Source: Clostridiales bacterium (GTDB taxonomy: Bacteria > Bacillota > Clostridia > Oscillospirales > Oscillospiraceae). From it: DNA of 64,000 bases. Shown here piece after piece: positions 41,750 through 49,837 of this stretch. The DNA lies in the NCBI GenBank assembly GCA_022782265.1, contig JALFOM010000101.1, positions 1-64,000 of the forward strand, written 5' to 3'. Numbering within the stretch: the stretch's first letter is position 1; every line of letters starts with the position of its first letter. The position numbers were made by a program, and so were the translations under genes. Under the pieces are notes generated by a model that did not search any database, was not told where the DNA came from, and saw nothing but the letters and a program-made list of their open reading frames with translations.

Positions 41750-41787
41750 CCCGCCGCATGAACAACACACATGCGGCGGGCTATTTT
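41750..41787. terminator. Bidirectional terminator between the antiporter gene and glmS
   Basis: Perfect 11-bp stem (41750-41760 with 41770-41780), 9-nt loop, with A-rich 5' and T-rich 3' flanks, placed between convergent stops. Confidence 0.9.
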
Positions 41788-43628
41788 TACTCTACGGTGA
41801 CGGATTTTGCCAGGTTGCGGGGCTTGTCGATATCGCAGCCTCTCTGCAATGCAACGTAATAGGCAAAAAGCTGCAAAGGCACGATGCCCAGAGAGGGCTG
41901 AAGGATAATATGGGTGTCGGGCACGGTCAGCACATTCTCCACCGTTTTTTCCATATCGCCGCGGCGGCTCTCGGTGGTCAGGGCCACGATGTCCGCGCCC
42001 CGGGCCTTCACCTCGATAATGTTGGAGAGGGCCTTCTCAAAGAGGGGCGTGTAGGTGCCCAGGGCGACCACCAGGGTGCCGTCCTCGATGAGGGAGATGG
42101 TGCCGTGCTTCAGCTCCCCGGAGGCATAGGCCTCGGAGTGGATGTAGGAGATCTCCTTGAGCTTCAGGCTGCCCTCCAGGCCCAGAGCGTAGTCCAGGTT
42201 CCGGCCGATGTAGAACACGGAAGAGTGGTTGAAGTACCGGGAAGCCAGATATTTGATCTCCTCGGTATTCTCCAGCACTTTTTCCATTTTGGCGGGCAGG
42301 GTCTGCAGTTCCTCCACAAGCCGGGCATAGTCTTCCTTGCCGACGCTGCCGATGATGTCGGCAAAGTACAGCCCCAGCATGTCCAGCAGCACCAACTGCG
42401 TGCTGTATGCCTTTGTGGTGGCCACGGCGATCTCCGGCCCGGCCCAGGTGTACAATACATCATCGGACTCCCGGGCGATGGAGCTGCCCACCACGTTTAC
42501 CACCGACAGGATTCTGGCCCCAAGGCTTTTGGCCTCCCGCAGTGCAGCCATGGTATCCAGGGTCTCGCCGGACTGGCTGATGACAATGACCAGTGTGTCC
42601 TGATCCACCAGCGGGTCCGAATAGCGAAATTCAGAGGCCAGCATCACATCTACCGGGCGGCGCATCAGCCGCTCCATATTGTATTTGGCCACGACCCCCA
42701 CATGGTAGGAGGAGCCGCAGGCCACGATAAAGATCTTCTTCAGGCCCCTGATGTACGCATCATCCAGGCTCAGTTCCTCAAAGCACACGCGCCCGTCCTT
42801 GAGGCGGGGAGAGATGGTCTTGCGCACCGCATCCGGCTGCTCCATGATCTCCTTGAACATAAAGTGGGCATAGCCGCCCTTTTCCGCGGCGCTCACGTCC
42901 CAGTCGATAAAGCTGTGCTCCTTTTCCACCGGCTGGCCCAGGGCGTCATAGACCCTGATCTCCCCGGCACTGACCACAGCCACCTCGCCGTCCTCCATGT
43001 AGGACACGTCCCGGGTGTGTTTGATGATGGCGGTGACGTCAGAGGCGATGAATTTGCAGTCCTCCCCATAGCCCAGCAGCAGCGGCGCGTCCTTGCGGGC
43101 CGCAATGAAGCTGTCCGGCAGATCCCTGCACAAAATCCCCAGGGCATAGGCCCCTTCGATGCGGTCCAGCACCGTGTAGACCGCCGCCATGATGTTTCCG
43201 CCGTTCTGAAGATAAAAATACTCCAAAAGCTGAGCCACGACCTCCGTGTCCGTGTCGGAGCAGAAGTGTACCCCCTTGGAGACAAGAAATTCCTTGATCT
43301 CCAGGTAGTTTTCAATGATCCCGTTGTGAACCACCGCGATCTGCCCGTTCTGGCTCAGATGGGGATGGGAGTTGACGTCATTCGGCTCGCCGTGGGTGGC
43401 CCAGCGGGTGTGACCGATACCCATCCGGCCCTCCAAAGCCTTTCCGCCGTCCACAAGGGCGCTGAGCACCCTGAGCCGGCCCTTGGTCTTTCTCAGCTGC
43501 AAGCCCTTCTCCTCCGACAGTACCGCGATGCCCGCAGAGTCATAGCCCCGGTATTCCAGCCGTTCAAGGCCGTCAAGCAGTATCGGCGCCGCCTGCTCCG
43601 TACCGGCATAGCCCACAATTCCGCACAT
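41787..43628 (-). CDS. glmS: Glutamine--fructose-6-phosphate aminotransferase
   Basis: 613 residues, full length. It makes glucosamine-6-phosphate from fructose-6-phosphate and glutamine for peptidoglycan. C2 of MCGIVGY is the glutaminase nucleophile. The N-terminal Ntn-hydrolase domain (to ~240) is followed by two SIS sugar-isomerase domains (GSSYHVG; SQSGETLDTMAAL) and the C terminus PRNLAKSVTVE typical of GlmS. It is alone, behind a SigA promoter. No glmS ribozyme could be found in its leader. Confidence 0.97.
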   Translation of the reverse strand: MCGIVGYAGTEQAAPILLDGLERLEYRGYDSAGIAVLSEEKGLQLRKTKGRLRVLSALVDGGKALEGRMGIGHTRWATHGEPNDVNSHPHLSQNGQIAVVHNGIIENYLEIKEFLVSKGVHFCSDTDTEVVAQLLEYFYLQNGGNIMAAVYTVLDRIEGAYALGILCRDLPDSFIAARKDAPLLLGYGEDCKFIASDVTAIIKHTRDVSYMEDGEVAVVSAGEIRVYDALGQPVEKEHSFIDWDVSAAEKGGYAHFMFKEIMEQPDAVRKTISPRLKDGRVCFEELSLDDAYIRGLKKIFIVACGSSYHVGVVAKYNMERLMRRPVDVMLASEFRYSDPLVDQDTLVIVISQSGETLDTMAALREAKSLGARILSVVNVVGSSIARESDDVLYTWAGPEIAVATTKAYSTQLVLLDMLGLYFADIIGSVGKEDYARLVEELQTLPAKMEKVLENTEEIKYLASRYFNHSSVFYIGRNLDYALGLEGSLKLKEISYIHSEAYASGELKHGTISLIEDGTLVVALGTYTPLFEKALSNIIEVKARGADIVALTTESRRGDMEKTVENVLTVPDTHIILQPSLGIVPLQLFAYYVALQRGCDIDKPRNLAKSVTVE

Positions 43629-43661
43629 GGTGTTTCACCTTCCTGTTTGCAATGATTTGAG

Positions 43662-43690
43662 ATTATACCACTTATTCCCTCACGCTTCAA
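43662..43690 (-). promoter_or_regulatory. SigA promoter of glmS
   Basis: Minus-strand TTGAAG (43685-43690), 17-bp spacer, perfect TATAAT (43662-43667), about 34 bp before the ATG. Confidence 0.65.
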
Positions 43691-43795
43691 GATTTTTCTT
43701 CTTAATTTTCGTTGTGAAAGGATTTACTATTGAATTTCCTTGGGTTTTGTTGTAGAATATCGAACGGTGTCAGGCGGTAACACAGTTATTGCCCG

Positions 43796-43853
43796 GCACT
43801 ATATTTTGTGGTCAAACCGGTTACAAGACGGTAAACTTTTCAATATCTTGTGA
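43796..43853 (+). promoter_or_regulatory. Two NrdR-box-like operators upstream of the ribonucleotide reductase operon
   Basis: Box 1 (43796-43811, GCACTATATTTTGTGG) and box 2 (43838-43853, TTTCAATATCTTGTGA) match the known NrdR consensus acaCwAtATaTwGtgt at about 13 and 11 of 16 positions. Their centres are 42 bp apart, four helical turns, which fits cooperative binding on one face of DNA. They lie just upstream of the promoter at 43861-43889. Confidence 0.7.
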
Positions 43854-43860
43854 TTTGCTC

Positions 43861-43889
43861 TTGACAACAAGCCCATATCGTCTTATTAT
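43861..43889 (+). promoter_or_regulatory. SigA promoter of nrdG-nrdD-trxB
   Basis: Perfect TTGACA (43861-43866), 17-bp spacer, TATTAT (43884-43889). The -10 is about 42 bp ahead of the nrdG start. Confidence 0.8.
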
Positions 43890-43931
43890 TTATCACGCAG
43901 CGACTTTTGATTAGGGAGGCACAGCGCAGAT

Positions 43932-44627
43932 ATGCTCATCGCGGGACTTCAAAAACTGACCTTACTGGACTATCCGGGCACTGTAGCCTGCACGGTATTC
44001 ACCGGCGGCTGCAACTTCCGCTGCCCCTTCTGTCACAATGCGCCCCTGGTTCTGCCTGAGCTGATGGGACAGGATACCGATGAGGAGCAGGTCCTCGCCT
44101 TTTTGAAAAAGCGTCAGGGTGTACTGGACGGCGTGGCCATCACCGGCGGAGAGCCGCTGCTGCATAAAGATATCGGCGCTTTTCTGGAAAAAGTCCGCGC
44201 GCTTGGCTTCAAGATCAAGCTGGACACCAACGGTTCCTTCCCGGACAGGCTTCAGGAGATCATCTCCGCCGGGTTAGTGGACCGGGTAGCCATGGATATC
44301 AAGAACGCGCCGGAGCTTTACGCCAAAACGGTGGGGCTTCCCGCGCTGGATCTGGCCCCTATTGAGCGCTCAAAGGAGCTTCTGCTCCGGGGCGCTGTGG
44401 ACTATGAGTTCCGCACCACGGTGGTGAAGGGCCTTCACACCGAAGAGAGCATCACCGGCGCCGCAAAATGGATTGCGGGCGCAAAGGAATACTATTTACA
44501 GCAGTTCAAGGACTCCGGCCATGTAATCGCCATAGAGGGACTTTCAGAATATAACGAAGAGGAAATGCACGCACTCGCCCGGGCGGCGGCACAGCATGTG
44601 CCCGCAGTGCAGGTGAGAGGCGTTTAA
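43932..44627 (+). CDS. nrdG: Anaerobic ribonucleoside-triphosphate reductase activating protein
   Basis: 231 residues, the longer NrdG2-type variant. CNFRCPFC holds the three cysteines of the radical SAM 4Fe-4S cluster; AITGGEPLL is the SAM-binding GGE motif. It generates the glycyl radical on NrdD. Ribosome site AGGGAGG. In many genomes nrdD comes first; here nrdG precedes nrdD by 30 bp, with NrdR-box-like sites upstream. Confidence 0.93.
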   Translation: MLIAGLQKLTLLDYPGTVACTVFTGGCNFRCPFCHNAPLVLPELMGQDTDEEQVLAFLKKRQGVLDGVAITGGEPLLHKDIGAFLEKVRALGFKIKLDTNGSFPDRLQEIISAGLVDRVAMDIKNAPELYAKTVGLPALDLAPIERSKELLLRGAVDYEFRTTVVKGLHTEESITGAAKWIAGAKEYYLQQFKDSGHVIAIEGLSEYNEEEMHALARAAAQHVPAVQVRGV

Positions 44628-44657
44628 TCATCCAGAGATATGGGAGGAGATAAAGAT

Positions 44658-47036
44658 ATGTACCAGGTAGTAAAGCGCGACGGGAAAATCGTCGACTTCA
44701 ACATCAACAAGATCGCCGACGCCATAAAAAAGGCCTTTGACGCCACCAAGACAGAGTATAACGAGAGCGTGATCGACTTTCTCGCCCTGAAGGTTTCGGC
44801 CGATTTTCTGCCCAAGATCAAGGACGGTCTTGTGGCCGTGGAGGACGTACAGGACAGCGTAGAGACGGTTCTCTCCCGGGGCGGCTACGAGACTGTGGCC
44901 AAGGCCTACATTCTCTACCGCAAGCAGCGGGAAAAAGTGCGCAACATGAAGTCCACCTTCCTGGACTACAAGGAGACGGTGAACAAGTATCTGAACATTG
45001 AGGACTGGCGCGTGAAGGAAAACTCCACCGTCACCTACTCTGTGGGCGGCCTTATCCTCTCCAACTCCGGCGCCATCACCGCCAACTACTGGCTCAGCGA
45101 GGTGTATGACAATGAGATTGGCGAGGCCCACCGCAACTGCGACATCCACCTGCACGATCTGAGCATGCTCACCGGCTACTGCGCCGGCTGGAGCCTGAAG
45201 CAGCTGATCAAGGAGGGTCTGGGCGGCGTCCCCGGCAAGATCACCTCCTCCCCCGCAAGCCACCTGTCCACCCTCTGCAACCAGATGGTCAACTTCCTGG
45301 GCATCATGCAGAACGAGTGGGCCGGCGCACAGGCTTTCTCCTCTTTCGACACCTATCTGGCCCCCTTTGTCAAGGTGGACAACCTGAGCCAGAAGGAAGT
45401 GAAGCAGTGCATCCAGTCCTTCATCTACGGCGTGAACACCCCCTCCCGCTGGGGCACGCAGGCGCCCTTCTCCAACATCACCCTGGACTGGACCGTACCC
45501 GCCGACCTGAAGGACATGCCCGCCATCGTAGGCGGCAAGGAGCTGGACTTCACCTACGGCGACTGCAAGAAAGAAATGGACATGGTGAACAAGGCCTTTA
45601 TCGACATTATGATCGAAGGCGACGCCAACGGCCGTGGCTTCCAGTACCCCATCCCCACCTACTCCATCACCCGCGATTTCGACTGGTCTCCCACCGAAAA
45701 CAACAAGCTGCTGTTTGAGATGACCGCGAAATACGGCACCCCCTACTTCTCCAACTACATCAACTCCGATATGGAACCCTCCGACGTGCGCTCCATGTGC
45801 TGCCGTCTGCGTCTGGACCTGCGCGAGCTGCGCAAAAAGTCCGGCGGCTTCTTCGGCTCCGGCGAGAGCACCGGCTCTGTTGGCGTTGTCACCATCAACA
45901 TGCCCCGCATTGCCTATCTGGCCGCGGATGAGACCGATTTCTACAAGCGGCTGGACAAGATGATGGATATCGCGGCCCGCTCCCTGAAGGTCAAGCGCAC
46001 CGTCATCACCAAGCTGCTGGATGCGGGCCTCTACCCCTACACCAAGCGCTATCTGGGCACCTTTGACAACCACTTTTCCACCATCGGCCTTGTGGGCATG
46101 AACGAGGCGGGCCTGAACGCCAAGTGGATCCGGGCCGACATGACCAGCCCCAAGTGCCAGGAGTTCACCAAGCAGGTGCTGGACCACATGCGTGAGCGTC
46201 TCAGCGACTACCAGGAGATGTACGGCGACCTGTACAACCTGGAGGCCACTCCCGCCGAGTCCACCTCCTACCGCCTTGCCAAGCACGACGTGGAGCTCTA
46301 TCCCGACATCATCACCGCGGCGGAGCCCGGCGGCACCCCCTACTACACCAACAGCTCCCACCTGCCGGTGAGCTACACCGACGATATTTTCGAGGCGCTG
46401 GACATCCAGGACGATCTCCAGACCCGCTACACCTCCGGCACCGTGTTCCACGCCTTCCTGGGCGAGAAGCTGCCCAGCTGGGAGGCCGCCGCAAACCTGG
46501 TGCGCAAGATCGCGGAGAATTACAAGCTGCCCTACTACACCCTCTCCCCCACCTACTCCGTGTGTAAAAACCACGGCTATCTGACCGGCGAGCAGTTCAC
46601 CTGCCCCGAGTGCGGCGAGACCGCCGAGGTATACAGCCGCATCACCGGCTACTACCGTCCGGTGCAGAACTGGAACGCGGGCAAAACCCAGGAGTACAAG
46701 GAGCGCAAGGAGTACGACATCGGGCATTCCGTGCTGCGCCATGACGGTCCCATCCCCGAGATGAAGGCCGAACCGGTACAGGAGACCCCCGTTGTGGAAG
46801 AGAGCGCAGAGAATCGCGTCATTCTCTTTGCCACACCCACCTGCCCCAACTGCCGCATCGCCTGCGCCTATCTGGACAAGGCAGGCTTTGCCTATGAAAA
46901 GCTGATGGCAGAGGAGAACGCGGACCTGGCCATCAAGTACGGCGTGAAGCAGGCCCCCACGCTGGTTATCGTGACCGGCGCAGGCTTTGAAAAGTTCGCC
47001 GGTGCCGGCGCTATCAAGCAGTTTCTCTCCAAATAA
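44658..47036 (+). CDS. nrdD: Anaerobic ribonucleoside-triphosphate reductase with C-terminal thioredoxin-like domain
   Basis: 792 residues. An N-terminal ATP-cone (~1-90; YQVVKRDGKIVDFN) senses dATP/ATP. The ten-stranded barrel follows, then a cysteine-rich zinc site (SVCKNHG and TCPECGE) and the glycyl-radical motif ITGYYRPVQNWN with the radical at G664. After a Pro/Glu linker comes a ~75-residue thioredoxin/glutaredoxin-like domain with redox pair C729-P-N-C732. NrdD usually ends shortly after the glycyl-radical loop. The extra domain, with trxB downstream, suggests redoxin rather than formate as reductant; this is inferred. The ATG at 44658 follows GGGAGGAG. Confidence 0.93.
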   Translation: MYQVVKRDGKIVDFNINKIADAIKKAFDATKTEYNESVIDFLALKVSADFLPKIKDGLVAVEDVQDSVETVLSRGGYETVAKAYILYRKQREKVRNMKSTFLDYKETVNKYLNIEDWRVKENSTVTYSVGGLILSNSGAITANYWLSEVYDNEIGEAHRNCDIHLHDLSMLTGYCAGWSLKQLIKEGLGGVPGKITSSPASHLSTLCNQMVNFLGIMQNEWAGAQAFSSFDTYLAPFVKVDNLSQKEVKQCIQSFIYGVNTPSRWGTQAPFSNITLDWTVPADLKDMPAIVGGKELDFTYGDCKKEMDMVNKAFIDIMIEGDANGRGFQYPIPTYSITRDFDWSPTENNKLLFEMTAKYGTPYFSNYINSDMEPSDVRSMCCRLRLDLRELRKKSGGFFGSGESTGSVGVVTINMPRIAYLAADETDFYKRLDKMMDIAARSLKVKRTVITKLLDAGLYPYTKRYLGTFDNHFSTIGLVGMNEAGLNAKWIRADMTSPKCQEFTKQVLDHMRERLSDYQEMYGDLYNLEATPAESTSYRLAKHDVELYPDIITAAEPGGTPYYTNSSHLPVSYTDDIFEALDIQDDLQTRYTSGTVFHAFLGEKLPSWEAAANLVRKIAENYKLPYYTLSPTYSVCKNHGYLTGEQFTCPECGETAEVYSRITGYYRPVQNWNAGKTQEYKERKEYDIGHSVLRHDGPIPEMKAEPVQETPVVEESAENRVILFATPTCPNCRIACAYLDKAGFAYEKLMAEENADLAIKYGVKQAPTLVIVTGAGFEKFAGAGAIKQFLSK

Positions 47037-47052
47037 AAAGAAATAGCTGAAA

Positions 47053-47080
47053 AATGAGGCCGGCGTTTGCCGGCCTCATT
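47053..47080 (+). promoter_or_regulatory. Hairpin between nrdD and trxB
   Basis: A perfect 12-bp stem (47053-47064 with 47069-47080) with GTTT loop and no T run. It probably lies inside the mRNA as a stabiliser or partial attenuator rather than an end of transcription. Confidence 0.55.
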
Positions 47081-47105
47081 CAATGCAGCGGGAAAGGATA
47101 CACCC

Positions 47106-48005
47106 ATGTACGATATTATCATTATCGGCGGAGGCCCGGCGGGTCTTACCGCCGCCACATACGCAAGGCGGGCTGGAAAGTCCGTGCTGGTCATCGAGAA
47201 AAACGCCTTCGGCGGGCAGATCACCTGGTCCCCCAAGGTGGAAAACTTCCCCTCCGTTGTCTCCATCAGCGGCACTGAGCTTGGCGACCTCTTTTTAGCA
47301 CAGGCCATGGAGCAGGGCGCAGAAGTGGAGCTGGAAGAGGTCATCTCCGTCAGCGCCGGAGAGGTCAAGACCGTGAAGTGCCTCTCCGGGGCGGAATTTC
47401 AGGCCCGGGCCCTGATTATCGCCGCCGGGGCGAGGCCCCGTATGCTGGGTCTGACCAGAGAGGAAGAGCTTGTGGGCAGCGGCGTGGGCTTTTGCGCGGT
47501 ATGCGACGGGGCATTTTATAAGGGCCGCCCCGTGGCGGTCAACGGCGGCGGCAACAGCGCCCTTCAGGACGCCATGCTGCTCTCGGAGACCTGCAGCAAG
47601 GTATATCTCATCCACCGGAGAGACAGCTTCCGGGGCGAGGCAAAGCTGGTAGAGGCCCTGCGGGCCAGGGCCAATGTGGAATTTGTGCTCAGCGCCACGG
47701 TAACGGAGCTTCTGGGCGACAAGGAGCTGACCGGCATTGTGGTGGAGCAGCAGGGGCGGCGGCGGGAAATCGCCGTTGAAGGCCTGTTTGTGGCTGTGGG
47801 CCACCAGCCGGATGTAAAAGCCTTTGAAAACCTCATTGCGCTGGACGGGCAGGGTTATGCCCTCTCCGGCGAGGATTGTCTCACCAAAACCTCCGGCGTG
47901 TTTGTGGCGGGGGACTGCCGCAGCAAAAGCGTCCATCAGCTGACCACCGCCGTGGCCGACGGCTCCGTGGCCGCCCTGGCCGCCTGTGCCTATCTGGACG
48001 AATAG
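47106..48005 (+). CDS. trxB: Thioredoxin reductase (FAD/NAD(P)-dependent)
   Basis: 299 residues, slightly shorter than E. coli TrxB. GGGPAGLTAATYARR binds FAD, GGGNSALQDAMLL binds NAD(P)H, and C130-A-V-C133 is the redox-active pair. It would reduce thioredoxin-like proteins; the NrdD C-terminal domain encoded just upstream is a candidate substrate. The ATG at 47106 follows AAAGGA. A longer frame starts inside the intergenic hairpin and is rejected. Confidence 0.92.
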   Translation: MYDIIIIGGGPAGLTAATYARRAGKSVLVIEKNAFGGQITWSPKVENFPSVVSISGTELGDLFLAQAMEQGAEVELEEVISVSAGEVKTVKCLSGAEFQARALIIAAGARPRMLGLTREEELVGSGVGFCAVCDGAFYKGRPVAVNGGGNSALQDAMLLSETCSKVYLIHRRDSFRGEAKLVEALRARANVEFVLSATVTELLGDKELTGIVVEQQGRRREIAVEGLFVAVGHQPDVKAFENLIALDGQGYALSGEDCLTKTSGVFVAGDCRSKSVHQLTTAVADGSVAALAACAYLDE

Positions 48006-48020
48006 AATATTCAAACACAT

Positions 48021-48062
48021 AAGTTCCGAAACCAATGGTTTTTGGAACTTTTGTGCTTTTTT
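48021..48062 (+). terminator. Terminator after trxB
   Basis: An imperfect stem (48021-48033 with 48037-48050, bulge of one A) followed by a T-rich stretch ending in six T. Confidence 0.65.
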
Positions 48063-48104
48063 GGGAGATTCGAACCAACAACATCCGGGTTATGCGCTGC
48101 GCCT
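48063..48104 (-). other. tRNA-like 3' fragment (degenerate)
   Basis: Read on the minus strand this gives GCATAACCCGG followed by GGTTCGAATCTCCC, resembling the anticodon-to-T-loop part of a CAU-anticodon tRNA. The T-stem pairs at only about three of five positions, U33 is replaced and no 5' half or acceptor stem is found. It is not a functional tRNA; it may be a relic of an old tRNA copy or integration end. The rest of 48105-48202 shows nothing clear. Confidence 0.3.
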
Positions 48105-48202
48105 GAAAAAAATAATCCGCCCCCTATTACTCCGTTTGAGACTGGGCCGCCCGGGTATTGTGATAATATTGGGACTTATGTACTCTCATCCTCTCGGCTT
48201 GT

Positions 48203-49837
48203 TTACCGGCAAACCGCCAGCGCTTCATACGGTCTCAGGCTGCCGCGGGTATGTTCCATGGGCATGTTGGAAAGGGCAATACGGTGCTCTGAATAATCCG
48301 GCGTTTCCGGAAGCGGCAGCGTCTCCGCGCTGAAATTACACAGCACCAGCAGGCTCTGCCCTTTATAGCTCCTCTCATAGGCAAAAATTTTCTCATGCTC
48401 CGGCCAAAGGAGACGGAAGGAGCCGTCCCGGATCAGCGGGTTGCCCTTACGAAAGGCGATGAGCTTTTTATAAAAGGAGAGCACGGAATCCGGGTCCCCT
48501 TCCTCCCGCTCCACATTGGCAGAGCGCCAGTTCTTCCCCATACCGATCCAGGGGGCGGCGGTGGAAAAGCCGCCGTACAGTGCGCTGCTCCACTGCATGG
48601 GCGTCCGCGCGTTGTCGCGGCTGACACAGGCGAGATAATTCAGCATACTGCGCTTGTCCAGGGTTCCGCTGCCGACCAGGGCGTGATAGGCGTTGATGCT
48701 CTCCAGGTCCCGGTATTGGGCCAAATCGAAAAATCCGGCATTGGCCATACCCAGCTCCTCTCCCTGATAAATATAGGGCGTGCCCTGCATCAGATATAGG
48801 CACAGGCCCAGCATTTTTGCCGAGACGTCACGGTATTCAGGCAAATCACAGCCGAATTTGGATACAGCTCGAGGCTGGTCATGGTTGCTCCAGAACAGGC
48901 AGTTCCACGCGGTGTCTCTCATCTCCGTTTGCCAATGGGAAAACACCTGCTTCAGGGCCGGGAGAGGCGTTTTCCGGTCTGTCCATTTTCCGTATATGCC
49001 ATCTGTCAGTCCCGTATGTTCAAAGGAAAAGACCATATCCAGCTCATTCCGGCCAGCGCCGGCATATTTTTTGGCCTCCTCCACTGTGACGCCGGGGCAC
49101 TCCCCTACGGTCATCATGTCATAACGGGCCAGAACCTCCTTGTTCATTTCCCGCAGATATTCATGTACGCGGGGACCGTTGATGCAGGCAGGCGAGAGAT
49201 CCGTCTCCTCTGTACGGGGGATAGGGTCTGGTTTGGAGATCAGGCTGATCACATCCATACGGAAGCCGTCCACGCCTTTTTCAAGCCACCAGCTCATCAT
49301 CTCATAAATTTCCTGCCGCAGCCGCGGGTTTTCCCAGTTCAGGTCCGGTTGCTTTTTTGCAAAAATGTGCAGATAGTGGGCCCCGGCCTGCGTGTCGTAT
49401 TCCCATGCCGAGCCGCCAAACCAGGACTGCCAGTTATTCGGCTTCTCATCACGCCAGATGTAATAGTCCCGATAGGGGTTGTCTCTGCTTTCCCGGCTTT
49501 TCTGAAACCAACTGTGCTCATCAGACGTGTGGTTCACCACCAGATCCATAACAATGCGTATGCCCCTGCTGTGGGCTTCCGCCAGAAGGCCGTCAAAGTC
49601 CTCCATGGTCCCGAAGTCCGGATTGATGGCATAATAGTCGCTGATATCATAGCCGTTGTCCGCTCCGGGGGAGGCATAGACCGGGCAGAGCCAGATCACG
49701 TCCGCGCCCAGCTCCCGGATGTAATCCAGCCGCATTCTGATCCCGTTCAGATCGCCGATCCCGTCCCCGTTGCTGTCCTGAAAGCTTCTGGGGTAAATCT
49801 GATACACCACCGCATCTTTCCACCAATCAGTTTTCAT
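48203..49837 (-). CDS. GH13 oligo-1,6-glucosidase / alpha-glucosidase
   Basis: 544 residues, typical of subfamily GH13_31, cytosolic. Catalytic residues: nucleophile D195 in GFRMDVISL, acid/base E246 in VGECPG, and D320 in SNHDQPR. Val after the nucleophile (DV rather than DA/DT) is the pattern linked to alpha-1,6 specificity, so isomaltose or isomalto-oligosaccharides are likely substrates. The ATG at 49837 overlaps the YesN stop by 11 nt, implying translational coupling with the two-component genes. The open frame to 49945 is not used. Confidence 0.9.
   Translation of the reverse strand: MKTDWWKDAVVYQIYPRSFQDSNGDGIGDLNGIRMRLDYIRELGADVIWLCPVYASPGADNGYDISDYYAINPDFGTMEDFDGLLAEAHSRGIRIVMDLVVNHTSDEHSWFQKSRESRDNPYRDYYIWRDEKPNNWQSWFGGSAWEYDTQAGAHYLHIFAKKQPDLNWENPRLRQEIYEMMSWWLEKGVDGFRMDVISLISKPDPIPRTEETDLSPACINGPRVHEYLREMNKEVLARYDMMTVGECPGVTVEEAKKYAGAGRNELDMVFSFEHTGLTDGIYGKWTDRKTPLPALKQVFSHWQTEMRDTAWNCLFWSNHDQPRAVSKFGCDLPEYRDVSAKMLGLCLYLMQGTPYIYQGEELGMANAGFFDLAQYRDLESINAYHALVGSGTLDKRSMLNYLACVSRDNARTPMQWSSALYGGFSTAAPWIGMGKNWRSANVEREEGDPDSVLSFYKKLIAFRKGNPLIRDGSFRLLWPEHEKIFAYERSYKGQSLLVLCNFSAETLPLPETPDYSEHRIALSNMPMEHTRGSLRPYEALAVCR

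Noticed and set aside
41910..43655. Long plus-strand frame (581 residues) under glmS
   Set aside because: Antisense to glmS, which is conserved over its whole length.
43629..43740. glmS ribozyme in the glmS leader
   Set aside because: The conserved ribozyme core sequence was not found on the minus strand, and the SigA promoter leaves only a short leader.
44628..46742. Long minus-strand frame (704 residues) under nrdD
   Set aside because: Antisense to the conserved nrdD sequence; Gly/Val/His-rich without domains.
48063..48104. Functional tRNA gene on the minus strand
   Set aside because: No 5' half or acceptor stem, T-stem mispaired, U33 missing.
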